The position numbers were made by a program, and so were the translations under genes. This document shows positions 26,825-35,718 of a stretch of DNA of 64,000 bases, in pieces (position 1 is the first letter of the stretch; every line of letters starts with the position of its first letter). The notes under the pieces were generated by a model that worked only from the letters and a program-made list of their open reading frames with translations, had not been told where the DNA came from and made no database searches. The stretch comes from RGIG4608 sp045651165 (GTDB taxonomy: Bacteria > Bacillota > Clostridia > Oscillospirales > CAG-272). The stretch lies in NCBI GenBank assembly GCA_045651165.1, contig JAZRRX010000039.1, forward strand, positions 186,001 to 250,000, given 5' to 3'.

Positions 26825-27376
26825 TTATTTTAGCATACCATATCCGCCCGCATATTTACTAACTTCGCTTACGGCAACGAATACCTTATTATCGCAAATT
26901 TGTCGTATATCCTTTAATACTTTGGGAGCTTCTTTGCGAGCAAGAACTATAAAAATCATATTCATTTTATCCTTCGAACCATAACCCTCAAGCACTGTAT
27001 AGCCCATATTTTTCTCTTTGAGATAAGTAGTTATAAGTTCTGTACTTGCGTCATTTGCAATCAATTCAAGATTGCTTGTCCCAATTGCAATTTTGCTTTC
27101 AATGGTGGAGCCCAAGAAAAGTCCAACAGCATAGCCAAAACAATAAAATACAAGTAACAAATAATCATCGCCGAGTGTAGTTACAAGGGTAGATATTACA
27201 AGCCCCCAAATCATACATTCAACAAAGCCGAGCATTGCCGCCTTCATTCTCTGTCCCTTCACCATCATACAGGTTTTAAGGGATTGTATGCTAATCTCAA
27301 CTATTTTAGCACCACAAACCATAAGGCAAACCAAAATGGGATGTATATTTCTTAAAGTATCTAAAAATGCTGACAT
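26825..27376 (-). CDS. UPF0316/DUF5698-type membrane protein
   Basis: A 183-residue protein with three membrane helices (residues about 12-105) and a soluble C-terminal alpha/beta domain that resembles DUF2179. The KGQRMKAAMLGFVECMIWG segment between helices is typical of the family. The start is ATG 27376, just after GGAGGGG; the longer reading frame would run into the hydrolase gene. The function is unknown. It follows the hydrolase gene by 16 bases and is probably co-transcribed. Confidence 0.85.
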   Translation of the reverse strand: MSAFLDTLRNIHPILVCLMVCGAKIVEISIQSLKTCMMVKGQRMKAAMLGFVECMIWGLVISTLVTTLGDDYLLLVFYCFGYAVGLFLGSTIESKIAIGTSNLELIANDASTELITTYLKEKNMGYTVLEGYGSKDKMNMIFIVLARKEAPKVLKDIRQICDNKVFVAVSEVSKYAGGYGMLK

Positions 27377-27392
27377 ATCTTTCCCCTCCGTT

Positions 27393-28358
27393 TTAATTAT
27401 CAAGATGCTCAAAAATTTTGTTCCAAACCAACTCGTCTTGCTTGGTCATTCTATCCCAATCAAAAGATGAGATAAAAGCTTTTTTCTGCTCGTCAGTAAG
27501 AGGTTTGTTCTGCTTTAACAGCTTTGTTCTTGCCGCAACAAACTCGCCAAGATGAGCAACAGCATCAACTGTATAGTTTGGATTGTGTCCTTTTGAATGT
27601 TCAAGAATAAAGGTTATATTTTCTCTACCCTCAAGCGCATTTTTTAATGCGTCATAGTGAACGGTCTTGCTACAAAGTTTATCGTTATCTGAATAGATAA
27701 GCAATGCCTTTGTGTTGGATTTTTTTAGTGTTTCGATGGCATTATATTTGATGAATTCAGGATTGCTTGATTTTTCAAGCTCCATAATCGGCTTGCGATA
27801 TGGTTTGAGAATACCACCAAAATAGGCACTAACAAGCATTTCAACTGAAACAAAGCCCGAAAACACAACAATGTGTGAAATATCAGGATGTAGTGCGCTT
27901 ATATTCAGCGTTGAAAAACCGCCCCAACTGTGTCCTATGACGGAAAAATCATAATTTTCAAAGCGCTTGTCAGCTTTAAGAGTAGTAACACAATCATTCA
28001 AATCGCACAAGGATTGAGCCATTCCGTTCGGTGTTTCACCACCCGATTCCATACACCCAGTGTGGTCATATGCGAACACAAGATATCCGTGACGACAAAG
28101 AAGTTCAATTTCTTTCATATATGCTGTATGTCCTGATCCAAAGCCGTGGTCAAAAACAACAATTCTATTTTTAATAGGATTTTCGTAGGAATAAATATAT
28201 CCCGAGAGATTGTGTCCCTTTGATGAAGTGAATGGGTATGCTTCACACTTAAGTCCTTCAAAATCCTTTGCGGTAAAATAGAATGCAGTACCGTTATCAT
28301 CGCAACGAGTATATGCCATTCCCTTATATATATTTACAATTTGCTTTTCGAAAATCAT
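27393..28358 (-). CDS. Alpha/beta hydrolase
   Basis: A 321-residue serine hydrolase. The nucleophile elbow is GHSWGG with Ser144; the oxyanion region is DHGFGSGHT (about 70-78). The catalytic Asp is likely in IYSDNDKLC and the His in HSKGHNP. No signal peptide is seen, so the enzyme is cytoplasmic. A GGAGG site supports ATG 28358. The sequence looks like a prolyl-oligopeptidase/acyl-hydrolase-type esterase, but the substrate is unknown. Confidence 0.9.
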   Translation of the reverse strand: MIFEKQIVNIYKGMAYTRCDDNGTAFYFTAKDFEGLKCEAYPFTSSKGHNLSGYIYSYENPIKNRIVVFDHGFGSGHTAYMKEIELLCRHGYLVFAYDHTGCMESGGETPNGMAQSLCDLNDCVTTLKADKRFENYDFSVIGHSWGGFSTLNISALHPDISHIVVFSGFVSVEMLVSAYFGGILKPYRKPIMELEKSSNPEFIKYNAIETLKKSNTKALLIYSDNDKLCSKTVHYDALKNALEGRENITFILEHSKGHNPNYTVDAVAHLGEFVAARTKLLKQNKPLTDEQKKAFISSFDWDRMTKQDELVWNKIFEHLDN

Positions 28359-28552
28359 AAAGCCTCCAAATATAGCAGATTTCTTTGAAATATTATAACA
28401 CAAAAGTATTCAATTTGCAATATATATTGTTTCAATTTGGTATTTTATCGGTAAAATGCACAAATTTTGACTTTTTTCGAAAAAGATCTTTTATTATTAA
28501 AATTATTATGCTATAATTAGATTGAAAAAATATGCGTATATGGAGGTATACT

Positions 28553-30409
28553 ATGAAAACGCATCTTAAATTACTGGCATTATTCTTAATGCTTATTATG
28601 CTTGTGCAGTCAACTGTCATTAGCACATTTGCTCTTGTACATATTGATGTTAATGACACAAGTGTTATTCTTAATGCGACGGGTACAGGTTATACAAAAA
28701 CCGAAGACGTCAAGTATAATAAGAGTGGAAATTATGTTTACAACTGGGGTGTAAGAGAAGAAGAAGCTACTTTCCTTTCTCCCATGGCTGTAGCATTCTA
28801 TACAGGCAATTATGTTTATGACGTAGTTTCTGAACTTTCAGGTGCTACAACTGAAAAGAACGTACCAAGTAGTTCTATATATAAAACTCTTCATAACTTA
28901 ATGGAAGGAAGACAAACATCTCAAACAAGTTATGATGATACTCGCAATAAATTCCAATATACTGACTGTCAGTTAAGTGGTAAATCCACAGAATATGGCA
29001 GTAAAATTTCATCTTTCTATTCGGGCAAATTAATAGGTCCTTCTTGGGACTCTGGAAAAACATGGAATAGAGAGCATTGCTGGCCAAACAGTAAGGGAAA
29101 CAAATCCGGTAACGGTGAAAACGATATTATGATGCTTCGCCCCGCATCAGTTAGTGAAAACTCTTCAAGAGGAAACAAAGCCTATGGAAAAAGCAGTGGG
29201 TACTATAACCCCAATGATGAATCCGGTGGCAAGTATGACCTTCGTGGTGACGTAGCGAGAATTGTACTTTATACATATGTTCGTTGGGAATGCACCTATA
29301 CTTGGGATGGTTCCAAATATAATCGCGACGGAATTTTTGGTACAGATGGTGTAATGGAAAGTATTTCAGTACTTCTTGAATGGATTGAAGCTGATCCTGT
29401 TGATACTTGGGAATTGGGTAGAAACGACGCTGTTCAGTCAATTACAGGTACAAGAAACGTTTTCGTTGACTATCCCGAATACGCATTTATTCTCTTTGGT
29501 AAGGAAATCCCCTCCGATATGGTAACCCCCTCAGGCGAGGCACAGGCAAATGGTCACCATTGGAATAGCGGTGAGATTACTGTACAAGCAACTTGCACAA
29601 CAACCGGTGTTAAGACATATGAATGCAATGACAATGGTTGTAACGAAACAAAAACTGAAACTATTAAGGCACTTGGTCACAGCATGGGTGCTGCTACAGT
29701 AACAAAAGAAGCTGACTGCCTTAATAAAGGTGAAAAGGTAGCCTCTTGTACACGAAGCGGTTGTACATACAAAACCACCACGACGATAAATGCTCTTGGA
29801 CACTCTTGGGGTAATTGGATAATCGATAAAGAAGCTACTGAAACTGAATTGGGTGCAAAGCACCACGTTTGCTCAAGATGTCAAACAGAAGAAACAGGAA
29901 CAATTCCCCTCTTAGGACATGAGTGTACATATACAACTGTAGTAACTCTTCCTACATGTACTGAACGTGGTTACACCACATATACTTGTACAGGTATTGG
30001 ATGCGGAAATGTTGAAGTTAAAGATTACGTTGACATGATTCCCCACAATTACGAATACGGCGTTTGCACAGTATGTACTGCGCAGGACCCCCATGCTCCT
30101 ACCTTTACAGCTGACGATTTGAGATCCATTGTTACAAGACTTGTTTCAGGTACATATTCAGGCAAAGAATATTACAATAAAATTTGTGAAGCCATTGCCA
30201 TTTACAACTCTTTCTCTCCCGATAAAAAGGAAGAAGTAAGCGGTCTTTACAGAACACTTACAACAATTATTGCTCAATATAACAATGAAGTAGCTTCTGT
30301 TAACGAGGATGCTGATGCACTTGGCTTTGCACTTCCCTCAACAACAGTTGTTTCTGCAGAAGTTCTTTGCTTTGCAGTTTACTCACTTCTCAACAAAAAA
30401 TACATCTAA
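28553..30409 (+). CDS. Secreted endonuclease I-family nuclease with Cys-rich repeats
   Basis: A 618-residue exported nuclease with a clear signal peptide (LLALFLMLIMLVQSTVISTFA). The catalytic domain (about 90-330) is of the endonuclease I family. NREHCWPNSKGNKSG contains the catalytic His, GENDIMMLRP follows, and DLRGDVARIVLYTYVRW is the metal-binding helix. Its probable role is digestion of extracellular DNA. Residues about 345-515 hold roughly four degenerate repeats with spaced Cys (patterns C-T-x-x-G and GC-x-x-T or CxxC), each ending in a glycine-histidine (ALGHS, LLGHE). Similar modules occur at the C-terminus of the PL9 lyase at 58806. The start is set by GGAGG before ATG 28553. Confidence 0.88.
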   Translation: MKTHLKLLALFLMLIMLVQSTVISTFALVHIDVNDTSVILNATGTGYTKTEDVKYNKSGNYVYNWGVREEEATFLSPMAVAFYTGNYVYDVVSELSGATTEKNVPSSSIYKTLHNLMEGRQTSQTSYDDTRNKFQYTDCQLSGKSTEYGSKISSFYSGKLIGPSWDSGKTWNREHCWPNSKGNKSGNGENDIMMLRPASVSENSSRGNKAYGKSSGYYNPNDESGGKYDLRGDVARIVLYTYVRWECTYTWDGSKYNRDGIFGTDGVMESISVLLEWIEADPVDTWELGRNDAVQSITGTRNVFVDYPEYAFILFGKEIPSDMVTPSGEAQANGHHWNSGEITVQATCTTTGVKTYECNDNGCNETKTETIKALGHSMGAATVTKEADCLNKGEKVASCTRSGCTYKTTTTINALGHSWGNWIIDKEATETELGAKHHVCSRCQTEETGTIPLLGHECTYTTVVTLPTCTERGYTTYTCTGIGCGNVEVKDYVDMIPHNYEYGVCTVCTAQDPHAPTFTADDLRSIVTRLVSGTYSGKEYYNKICEAIAIYNSFSPDKKEEVSGLYRTLTTIIAQYNNEVASVNEDADALGFALPSTTVVSAEVLCFAVYSLLNKKYI

Positions 30410-30422
30410 TTAGGAGGTCAAT

Positions 30423-30998
30423 ATGAAAAGAATTTTAATCGCATTATTTTTAGTATTATCTCTTATCATCTGCCTCCCCTCTTGTGGAGAGAAAATTGAA
30501 GAAAATCCCGATTTTGCAAAATACAACGAAATGTTCAATAAGACCTTTGAAAACTACACTATCGACGTTGCAGTAACAAGCTCAATAGGTCTTACTCGCA
30601 CCGAAAAATATGTTGTTACAACTACTGAAGGTGTTCGTTCAGTTTCATACAAGATTGAAAAGCTTAACGAAATAGATACAAGTGGTGATACAATCGTTCT
30701 TCCCGAAGGCTACGTTTCTGTTACTGAGGGTGTTTATTCCGCTGAACAAAGTGCTTCTGAAGGATTTAACGTTCCTAAATTCTATTTCTCATATAACTGT
30801 CTTGATACAAGTGAAATATCAACTTATAACTTATATTCAACAGGTGTTACATCTATTGAAAAGTTTATGGGACTTAACGTTTCAGCTACGAACGGCTCTG
30901 TAAAGCTCATATTTAATAAGGATGTTGTAACCGCTATTGCAGTTTCTTTTATAACAGAATCTGCTAATACAGTTGCTATCACATACACATTTAATTAA
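30423..30998 (+). CDS. Lipoprotein of unknown function
   Basis: A 191-residue lipoprotein with lipobox LPSC near residue 20. It is not recognised. The mature part is beta-rich with no conserved catalytic motif (ENYTIDVAVTSSIGLTRTEKYVV), reminiscent of LolA/LppX-like half-barrels, but this is only an impression. It follows the nuclease gene by 13 bases with an AGGAGG site and shares its terminator, so the two are one transcript. A role linked to the nuclease is inferred from context only. Confidence 0.8.
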   Translation: MKRILIALFLVLSLIICLPSCGEKIEENPDFAKYNEMFNKTFENYTIDVAVTSSIGLTRTEKYVVTTTEGVRSVSYKIEKLNEIDTSGDTIVLPEGYVSVTEGVYSAEQSASEGFNVPKFYFSYNCLDTSEISTYNLYSTGVTSIEKFMGLNVSATNGSVKLIFNKDVVTAIAVSFITESANTVAITYTFN

Positions 30999-31010
30999 AT
31001 TTAAATAAAA

Positions 31011-31038
31011 AAAACAGGAGCGAATTCGCTCCTGTTTT
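31011..31038. terminator. Bidirectional terminator (perfect palindrome)
   Basis: AAAACAGGAGCG and CGCTCCTGTTTT flank AATT. It separates the nuclease-lipoprotein operon from the convergent LiaF-like gene. Confidence 0.9.
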
Positions 31039-31039
31039 T

Positions 31040-31717
31040 TTATTTCACGTCAATTCCACCGAATGCACAAAATCCATCTATGTAAATTGTGTGCTCTGCG
31101 TTGGAATTACTGTTCTTTACATCTGTTCCGCCAAACACACAGGGTATATTATTTACCACATTAACGTTATCCGGAACCATTATCTCAATTCCACCAAATG
31201 CAACAGTTACCTTGATAGTGCAATCATTTTCAATAATAGCATTTCTAAGGTCGCAATCTATTCCTCCAAAGCAAGCCACAAGATTTGCGCCGTTAAAAAC
31301 TGTGTTTGAATAGTCCATCTCTGTTCCGCAGAAAACTGCAACTCCACGATTGATATCTTTGCCATCAGCTTTTATTTTGCAAGTATTTAGATGCTCTCTC
31401 TTATTTTTAAAAGAAGAAAATACCATTTTTATACCTACATAAGCAATTATCATAGGAATTAAAAGCTTCCAGAATATATCAAAATCTACTATATCCTGTG
31501 CAGCTAACAGCAAGCAAACACCAAGTAAAAGTCCAAAAGCATTTCCCACTCTATCGCCCTTTTCAAAAAGCCCTACAAAGCACGGAATGATAATAAATAA
31601 TGTCCACCAGCCATCAAAGAAAATATCAAAATCTATAACATCAAATGAATTTAATGCGATTATCATCGCCGCCGCTATGAGTACTATGCCCCATATTGCT
31701 CTTCTTAAATTTCTCAT
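31040..31717 (-). CDS. LiaF-like membrane protein
   Basis: A 225-residue protein with four short membrane helices in its first half (typical of the LiaI/LiaF-like transmembrane domain) and a C-terminal soluble beta-helix-like domain. The repeated blocks AVFCGTEMDYSNTVFNGANL, ACFGGIDCDLRNAII, AFGGIEIMVPDNV and FGGTDVKNSN are the pattern of the LiaF C-terminal family. LiaF proteins damp LiaRS-type envelope-stress signalling; no LiaRS genes are near, so this role is only suggested. It diverges from the GTPase-NYN gene. Confidence 0.85.
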   Translation of the reverse strand: MRNLRRAIWGIVLIAAAMIIALNSFDVIDFDIFFDGWWTLFIIIPCFVGLFEKGDRVGNAFGLLLGVCLLLAAQDIVDFDIFWKLLIPMIIAYVGIKMVFSSFKNKREHLNTCKIKADGKDINRGVAVFCGTEMDYSNTVFNGANLVACFGGIDCDLRNAIIENDCTIKVTVAFGGIEIMVPDNVNVVNNIPCVFGGTDVKNSNSNAEHTIYIDGFCAFGGIDVK

Positions 31718-31827
31718 AAATAATCTCCTTTCTTTTTTATGTGATAATTATATCATCAAATTTATAATTGTCAATACTTTTTTAGTTGCTTTCTTGCTAC
31801 TTTCGGTTGCTTTTTGACTTTATCGAC

Positions 31828-31856
31828 TTGAAAAAATCGCTTTTTTATGATATAAT
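31828..31856 (+). promoter_or_regulatory. Sigma-A-type promoter of the GTPase-NYN gene
   Basis: TTGAAA (31828-31833) and TATAAT (31851-31856) with a 17-base spacer. The start codon lies only about 30 bases further on, so the leader is short. No peptide-coding attenuation leader of the tetM kind is seen. Confidence 0.75.
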
Positions 31857-31886
31857 AATTAAAATTTGAATGAAAGGAGAAGAAAA

Positions 31887-34475
31887 TTGAAAAAGAAGCT
31901 GACTATTGGTATTTTAGCTCACGTTGATGCGGGCAAAACTACGCTTTCTGAAGCATTGCTCTATATTTCTGGTAAGATTAGGACACTTGGCAGAGTTGAC
32001 CACAAAAATACTTTTCTTGACACCAATGTGATAGAGCGTGAGCGCGGTATTACTATTTTTTCAAAGCAGGCGCGCTTTTCAAGTGAAAATTGCGATTTTA
32101 TTCTCCTTGACACTCCTGGACATGTGGATTTTTCCGCTGAAACCGAACGAGTGCTTTCCCTTTTAGATTATGCAATTTTAGTTATTAGTGCTGCAGACGG
32201 CGTTCAAAACCACACGCGCACTCTTTGGAATTTACTTGAATTTTATAAAATTCCAACCTTTATTTTTGTAAACAAAAGTGATATTGCAATAAAGACAAAA
32301 GATGAGCTTGAAGCTGAAATTTCTTCAATTCTCTCCCCTAATTGTGTGGCTTTTTTTGATACACAATCAAAGCACGAGCTTGACGAAAAATTGGCACTTG
32401 TTAACGAAGGATTTTTAGAAGATTTCTTGGCAGAAAATCCCATTGATGCGGGTGAAATTGCAACTCTTATTTCAGAGAGGACTTTATTCCCCATTGTTTT
32501 TGGATCTGCACTTAGAATGTCTGGCATTGAATTTTTAATTGAAACTATTGATAAATATTCCCTTTCTCCTCTTTATGAAAGTGAAAAATTCGGTGCGAAG
32601 GTATATAAAATTTCACGCGTTGGAAACACTCGTCTTTCATATATGAAACTTACAGGTGGCTCACTTTCTGCAAGAGATGAAATCACATATCTTTCTGCCG
32701 ATGGCAAAAAAATCAGTGAAAAAATAAGTCAAATTCGTCTTTATTCGGGTGATAAATTCGAACAGGTTGAGTCCGTTTCGGCAGGTGAAATTTGCGCAGT
32801 AATTGGATTGTCATCAACCTATGCAGGTCAAGGACTTGGTATTGAAATGGATACTTGCAAACCTGTGCTTGAACCAGTATTATCTTATCGAATTATACTT
32901 CCCCAAGGATGTGACCCAAACCTTTATTTTCCCATGCTCAAAGAACTTGAGGAAGAAGAACCATCACTTCATCTTTATTGGAATGAGGAGTTATCTCAAA
33001 TTGAAGCGCACCTTATGGGTGAGATTCAAATTGACCTTATAAAACGACTCATTTTTGATAGATTTGGCATAGAATGTCAGTTTGGTGCAGGAAATATTCT
33101 TTACAAAGAAAAAATCAAATCAAAAGCTATCGGAATTGGACATTTTGAGCCCCTCCGTCACTATGCCGAGGTTCAACTCTTGCTCGAACCACAACCCAAG
33201 GGCACGGGACTTATTTTTGACACCAAAATCCCCGAAAATATGCTTGCTATAAATTGGCAGAGATTGATTCTCTCCCACCTATATGAAAAAAATCATCGTG
33301 GTGTACTAACGGGTGCGTTGCTTAGTGATACGAAGATTACTATCGTTGCCGGCAAATCACATCTCAAGCACACCGAAGGTGGAGATTTTAGAGAAGCGAC
33401 CCAGCGTGCAGTCCGTCATGGACTTATGGTTGGTGGTTGCACACTTCTTGAGCCTTATTACAAATTTAGACTTGAAATTCCCTCTTCTTTAGTTGGAAAA
33501 GCAATGAATGATTTGCAGATGCGCTCTGCTGAATTTGAAATTGAAAGCTCTACCGAGGATTTTACGAATATTACAGGTCGAGCACCCGTTGCAACGCTTC
33601 ACGATTACATTAGTGAAGTAATTTCATACACTCGTGGTACAGGACGACTCACATGCGTTAGTGACGGCTATGACGAGTGCCACAATCAAGATGAAATTGT
33701 TGCTAAAATGGGATATGACCCTGAAAGTGATATGGATAATACTCCTCACTCTGTTTTCTGTGCTCATGGTGCAGGTTTTGTTGTGAATTGGAGAGAAGTT
33801 GAACAATATAAACATCTTGAACCTGGCATTTCCATATCTGATAACACGGTTTCTATAATCCCAAGAGTTGCTTCCCTCTCTAAAACCTACTCACTTACTG
33901 ATGAAGAAGTTGAGGCAATTATGACGCGAACTTTCGGTCCTATAAGACGAAAGCAATATAGTGAGCCAAAGGTTATTTCTGCGAGCAAGTCAAAGCCCAC
34001 TAAAAAGGCACAAATCAAGCAAGAAAGTATGATAATCATTGATGGTTATAATCTTATCTATGCTTGGGATTCTTTGAAAGAAATATCGGACTATTCACTT
34101 GAGAAAGCACGAGAAACCTTGATGGATATTTTATCAAATTACGTTGCTTTCACCAAGGAAAAATTAGTATTGGTTTTTGATGCTTATCTTGTTAAAGAGG
34201 GGGGGGGCTCGGAATTTGAAAAAGACGGCTACAAGGTGGTTTTCACAAAAGAAAATCAAACGGCAGATGCCTATATTGAACGAATGATGCACGAGCTTGG
34301 CCCTAACTATAAAATTAGAGTTGTTACAGGAGACCGCCTTGTTCAGTTTGCGGCAGTGCATTCAGGCATTTCACGAATGACTATAAAAGAGTTCGTTGAT
34401 GAGCTTATTACAGTCGGAAATGAAATTACTGATTTTGTTAAAAAACTAACTGAAAGCCAAGAATATATAAAATAA
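31887..34475 (+). CDS. TetM/EF-G-like ribosomal GTPase fused to a Rae1/YacP-like NYN nuclease domain
   Basis: An 862-residue protein; the TTG start at 31887 follows AAAGGAG. Residues 1-640 are a translation-factor GTPase of the ribosomal-protection type: AHVDAGKTT (11-19), RERGITI, DTPGH (75-79), NKSD (129-132), then EF-G-like domains II-V. TetM-type proteins bind the ribosomal A site and expel tetracycline. After a linker, residues 714-850 form a NYN domain like Rae1/YacP: IDGYNLIYAW, VFDAYLV, FTKENQTADAYIE and VTGDRL, with four acidic residues in place. Rae1 of Bacillus subtilis cuts mRNA in the ribosomal A site. The fusion suggests a factor that loads an A-site nuclease through a GTPase; this is inference. 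Nine G residues (34199-34207) encode a Gly-Gly-Gly stretch in the NYN domain. Tetracycline resistance is possible but not shown. Confidence 0.88.
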   Translation: MKKKLTIGILAHVDAGKTTLSEALLYISGKIRTLGRVDHKNTFLDTNVIERERGITIFSKQARFSSENCDFILLDTPGHVDFSAETERVLSLLDYAILVISAADGVQNHTRTLWNLLEFYKIPTFIFVNKSDIAIKTKDELEAEISSILSPNCVAFFDTQSKHELDEKLALVNEGFLEDFLAENPIDAGEIATLISERTLFPIVFGSALRMSGIEFLIETIDKYSLSPLYESEKFGAKVYKISRVGNTRLSYMKLTGGSLSARDEITYLSADGKKISEKISQIRLYSGDKFEQVESVSAGEICAVIGLSSTYAGQGLGIEMDTCKPVLEPVLSYRIILPQGCDPNLYFPMLKELEEEEPSLHLYWNEELSQIEAHLMGEIQIDLIKRLIFDRFGIECQFGAGNILYKEKIKSKAIGIGHFEPLRHYAEVQLLLEPQPKGTGLIFDTKIPENMLAINWQRLILSHLYEKNHRGVLTGALLSDTKITIVAGKSHLKHTEGGDFREATQRAVRHGLMVGGCTLLEPYYKFRLEIPSSLVGKAMNDLQMRSAEFEIESSTEDFTNITGRAPVATLHDYISEVISYTRGTGRLTCVSDGYDECHNQDEIVAKMGYDPESDMDNTPHSVFCAHGAGFVVNWREVEQYKHLEPGISISDNTVSIIPRVASLSKTYSLTDEEVEAIMTRTFGPIRRKQYSEPKVISASKSKPTKKAQIKQESMIIIDGYNLIYAWDSLKEISDYSLEKARETLMDILSNYVAFTKEKLVLVFDAYLVKEGGGSEFEKDGYKVVFTKENQTADAYIERMMHELGPNYKIRVVTGDRLVQFAAVHSGISRMTIKEFVDELITVGNEITDFVKKLTESQEYIK
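34199..34207 (+). repeat. Nine-G homopolymer in the NYN domain
   Basis: An uninterrupted run of nine G in an AT-rich gene, encoding the Gly run at residues 772-774. Gain or loss of one base would shift the frame and destroy the last 90 residues of the nuclease domain while leaving the GTPase intact. Confidence 0.9.
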
Positions 34476-34497
34476 CCTGCGGATTTTTCCGCAGGTT
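34474..34497. terminator. Bidirectional terminator
   Basis: AACCTGCGGA (34474-34483) and TCCGCAGGTT (34488-34497) pair between the convergent GTPase-NYN and AlkD-like genes, followed by ATTTTT. Confidence 0.88.
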
Positions 34498-34501
34498 ATT
34501 T

Positions 34502-35179
34502 TTATCTTTTTAATGTTTTAAGCAATGTCTTTTTATCCTCACTTACTCGATAACTTTCAAGCGCTTTTTGAATTGCTTTATTGTGTGTCCAATTATCTTC
34601 TATAGCGTGGTTTTCGATGTACGACAGGGTTGCATCATATTGCTTTGCAAGGGCTGTAGCAAAATACCACGCGACCATCATTTTAAGGTAATAATCTTCT
34701 CCTTTGGTCTTTGAAACAAGCTCAAGATATTCGGTTTTAAAATCATCACCAAGATAATGTACCATAAGCATTTCAATAGCAAATCTTTTAGTGTAAACAT
34801 GTTCACTGTTAAGCCACTTTTTAATTTGAATTAGTGCCTTTTCTTTATTCTTTGAAAAACACTTTGGACGAAGTGAATCGCACACCGACCAGTTATCAAT
34901 ATATGGCAATAACTTTTCAATCTCTTCTATAAAAATATCAAAATCTTTTATCTCCGAGAGAATATAAGAATGAAGATGATATTCCTCAAAATATGTATGA
35001 GGTAACATATTAATAAAGTCAATATATTCCCCACTTTTGTAAAGTTCTTTGGCAAGTTTTTTAATATTTGGCAACCTAACGCCAATCATATTCTCTTTTG
35101 ATATGTTTGGAATTAACGGAGATGTAAAATCTCGATATTTTAAATCTTGCATTTCCATAAACTTTTGAGTAATATCCAT
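34502..35179 (-). CDS. AlkD-like DNA alkylation repair protein
   Basis: A 225-residue all-helical HEAT-like protein of the DNA alkylation repair family. AlkD glycosylases remove bulky or cationic alkyl purines such as 7-methylguanine. The run NMLPHTYFEEYHLHSYILSE, then LLPYIDNWSVCDSLRPKCF and FAIEMLMVHYL, is typical, with Trp and Asp in the DNA-facing groove. AAGGAG supports ATG 35179. It is the last gene of the cobalamin-riboswitch operon, three to nine bases after the ECF gene, an unusual place for a repair gene. Confidence 0.92.
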   Translation of the reverse strand: MDITQKFMEMQDLKYRDFTSPLIPNISKENMIGVRLPNIKKLAKELYKSGEYIDFINMLPHTYFEEYHLHSYILSEIKDFDIFIEEIEKLLPYIDNWSVCDSLRPKCFSKNKEKALIQIKKWLNSEHVYTKRFAIEMLMVHYLGDDFKTEYLELVSKTKGEDYYLKMMVAWYFATALAKQYDATLSYIENHAIEDNWTHNKAIQKALESYRVSEDKKTLLKTLKR

Positions 35180-35188
35180 AGCCACTCC

Positions 35189-35716
35189 TTAAATATTTCT
35201 AACTAATCTTTTCAACACTTGGCTTATAGGATAAATTAATAGTCCCACGGCAAAGTTTCCAATCATATGAATTATATCAAACGTAAATCCTGCGGCTATC
35301 CAAGTGAGTGTTTGCTCAAATGTAAATCCAAACATCAATGCTTGAACTGGTGCATACAAAGCACCGAATAACAGTCCATGCAAAGCACAAATTATTGGAT
35401 AAACCACAATTGCAACTACCTTTGGCATATTCTTCGGTAAAATCATGGTAATTCCCCAAAGAATTGTCCAAATGTAAAGGTATGGTACCCACCACGCGTT
35501 AAAGCCAGCAAAAAGTCCGTTCAAAAGCACATAAACGTATATTGGTATCAACGCCTTTTTGCGAAAAACTATGGTATAAGTCACCGTCAACATTCCGAGC
35601 AGGTGAATATTGGGTAATGCTTCCATTACTATTTTAGAAATAAACATCAAAGCGCCAAGTATTGCAAAAAGACATATTTCCTGAATAGAAAGTTTCTTTT
35701 TATTTTGTTTAATCAT
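35189..35716 (-). CDS. ECF transporter substrate-binding (S) component, probably cobalamin
   Basis: A 175-residue membrane protein with about six helices, fitting the S-component fold of energy-coupling factor transporters (LPNIHLLGMLTVTYTIVFRK, then a PIYVYVLLNGLFAGFNAWW stretch). S components capture a vitamin and dock on shared EcfA/EcfT, which are not in this window. The upstream cobalamin riboswitch and the DUF4430 lipoprotein point to B12 or a precursor as the substrate, similar to CblT/CbrT-type proteins. Translation is probably coupled: the start lies two bases after the lipoprotein stop. Confidence 0.85.
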   Translation of the reverse strand: MIKQNKKKLSIQEICLFAILGALMFISKIVMEALPNIHLLGMLTVTYTIVFRKKALIPIYVYVLLNGLFAGFNAWWVPYLYIWTILWGITMILPKNMPKVVAIVVYPIICALHGLLFGALYAPVQALMFGFTFEQTLTWIAAGFTFDIIHMIGNFAVGLLIYPISQVLKRLVRNI

Positions 35717-35718
35717 AA

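Noticed and set aside
31887..34475. Simple annotation as a tetracycline resistance gene
   Set aside because: The GTPase is of that class, but the sequence is divergent and carries an extra nuclease domain, and no leader attenuator is present; resistance cannot be claimed.
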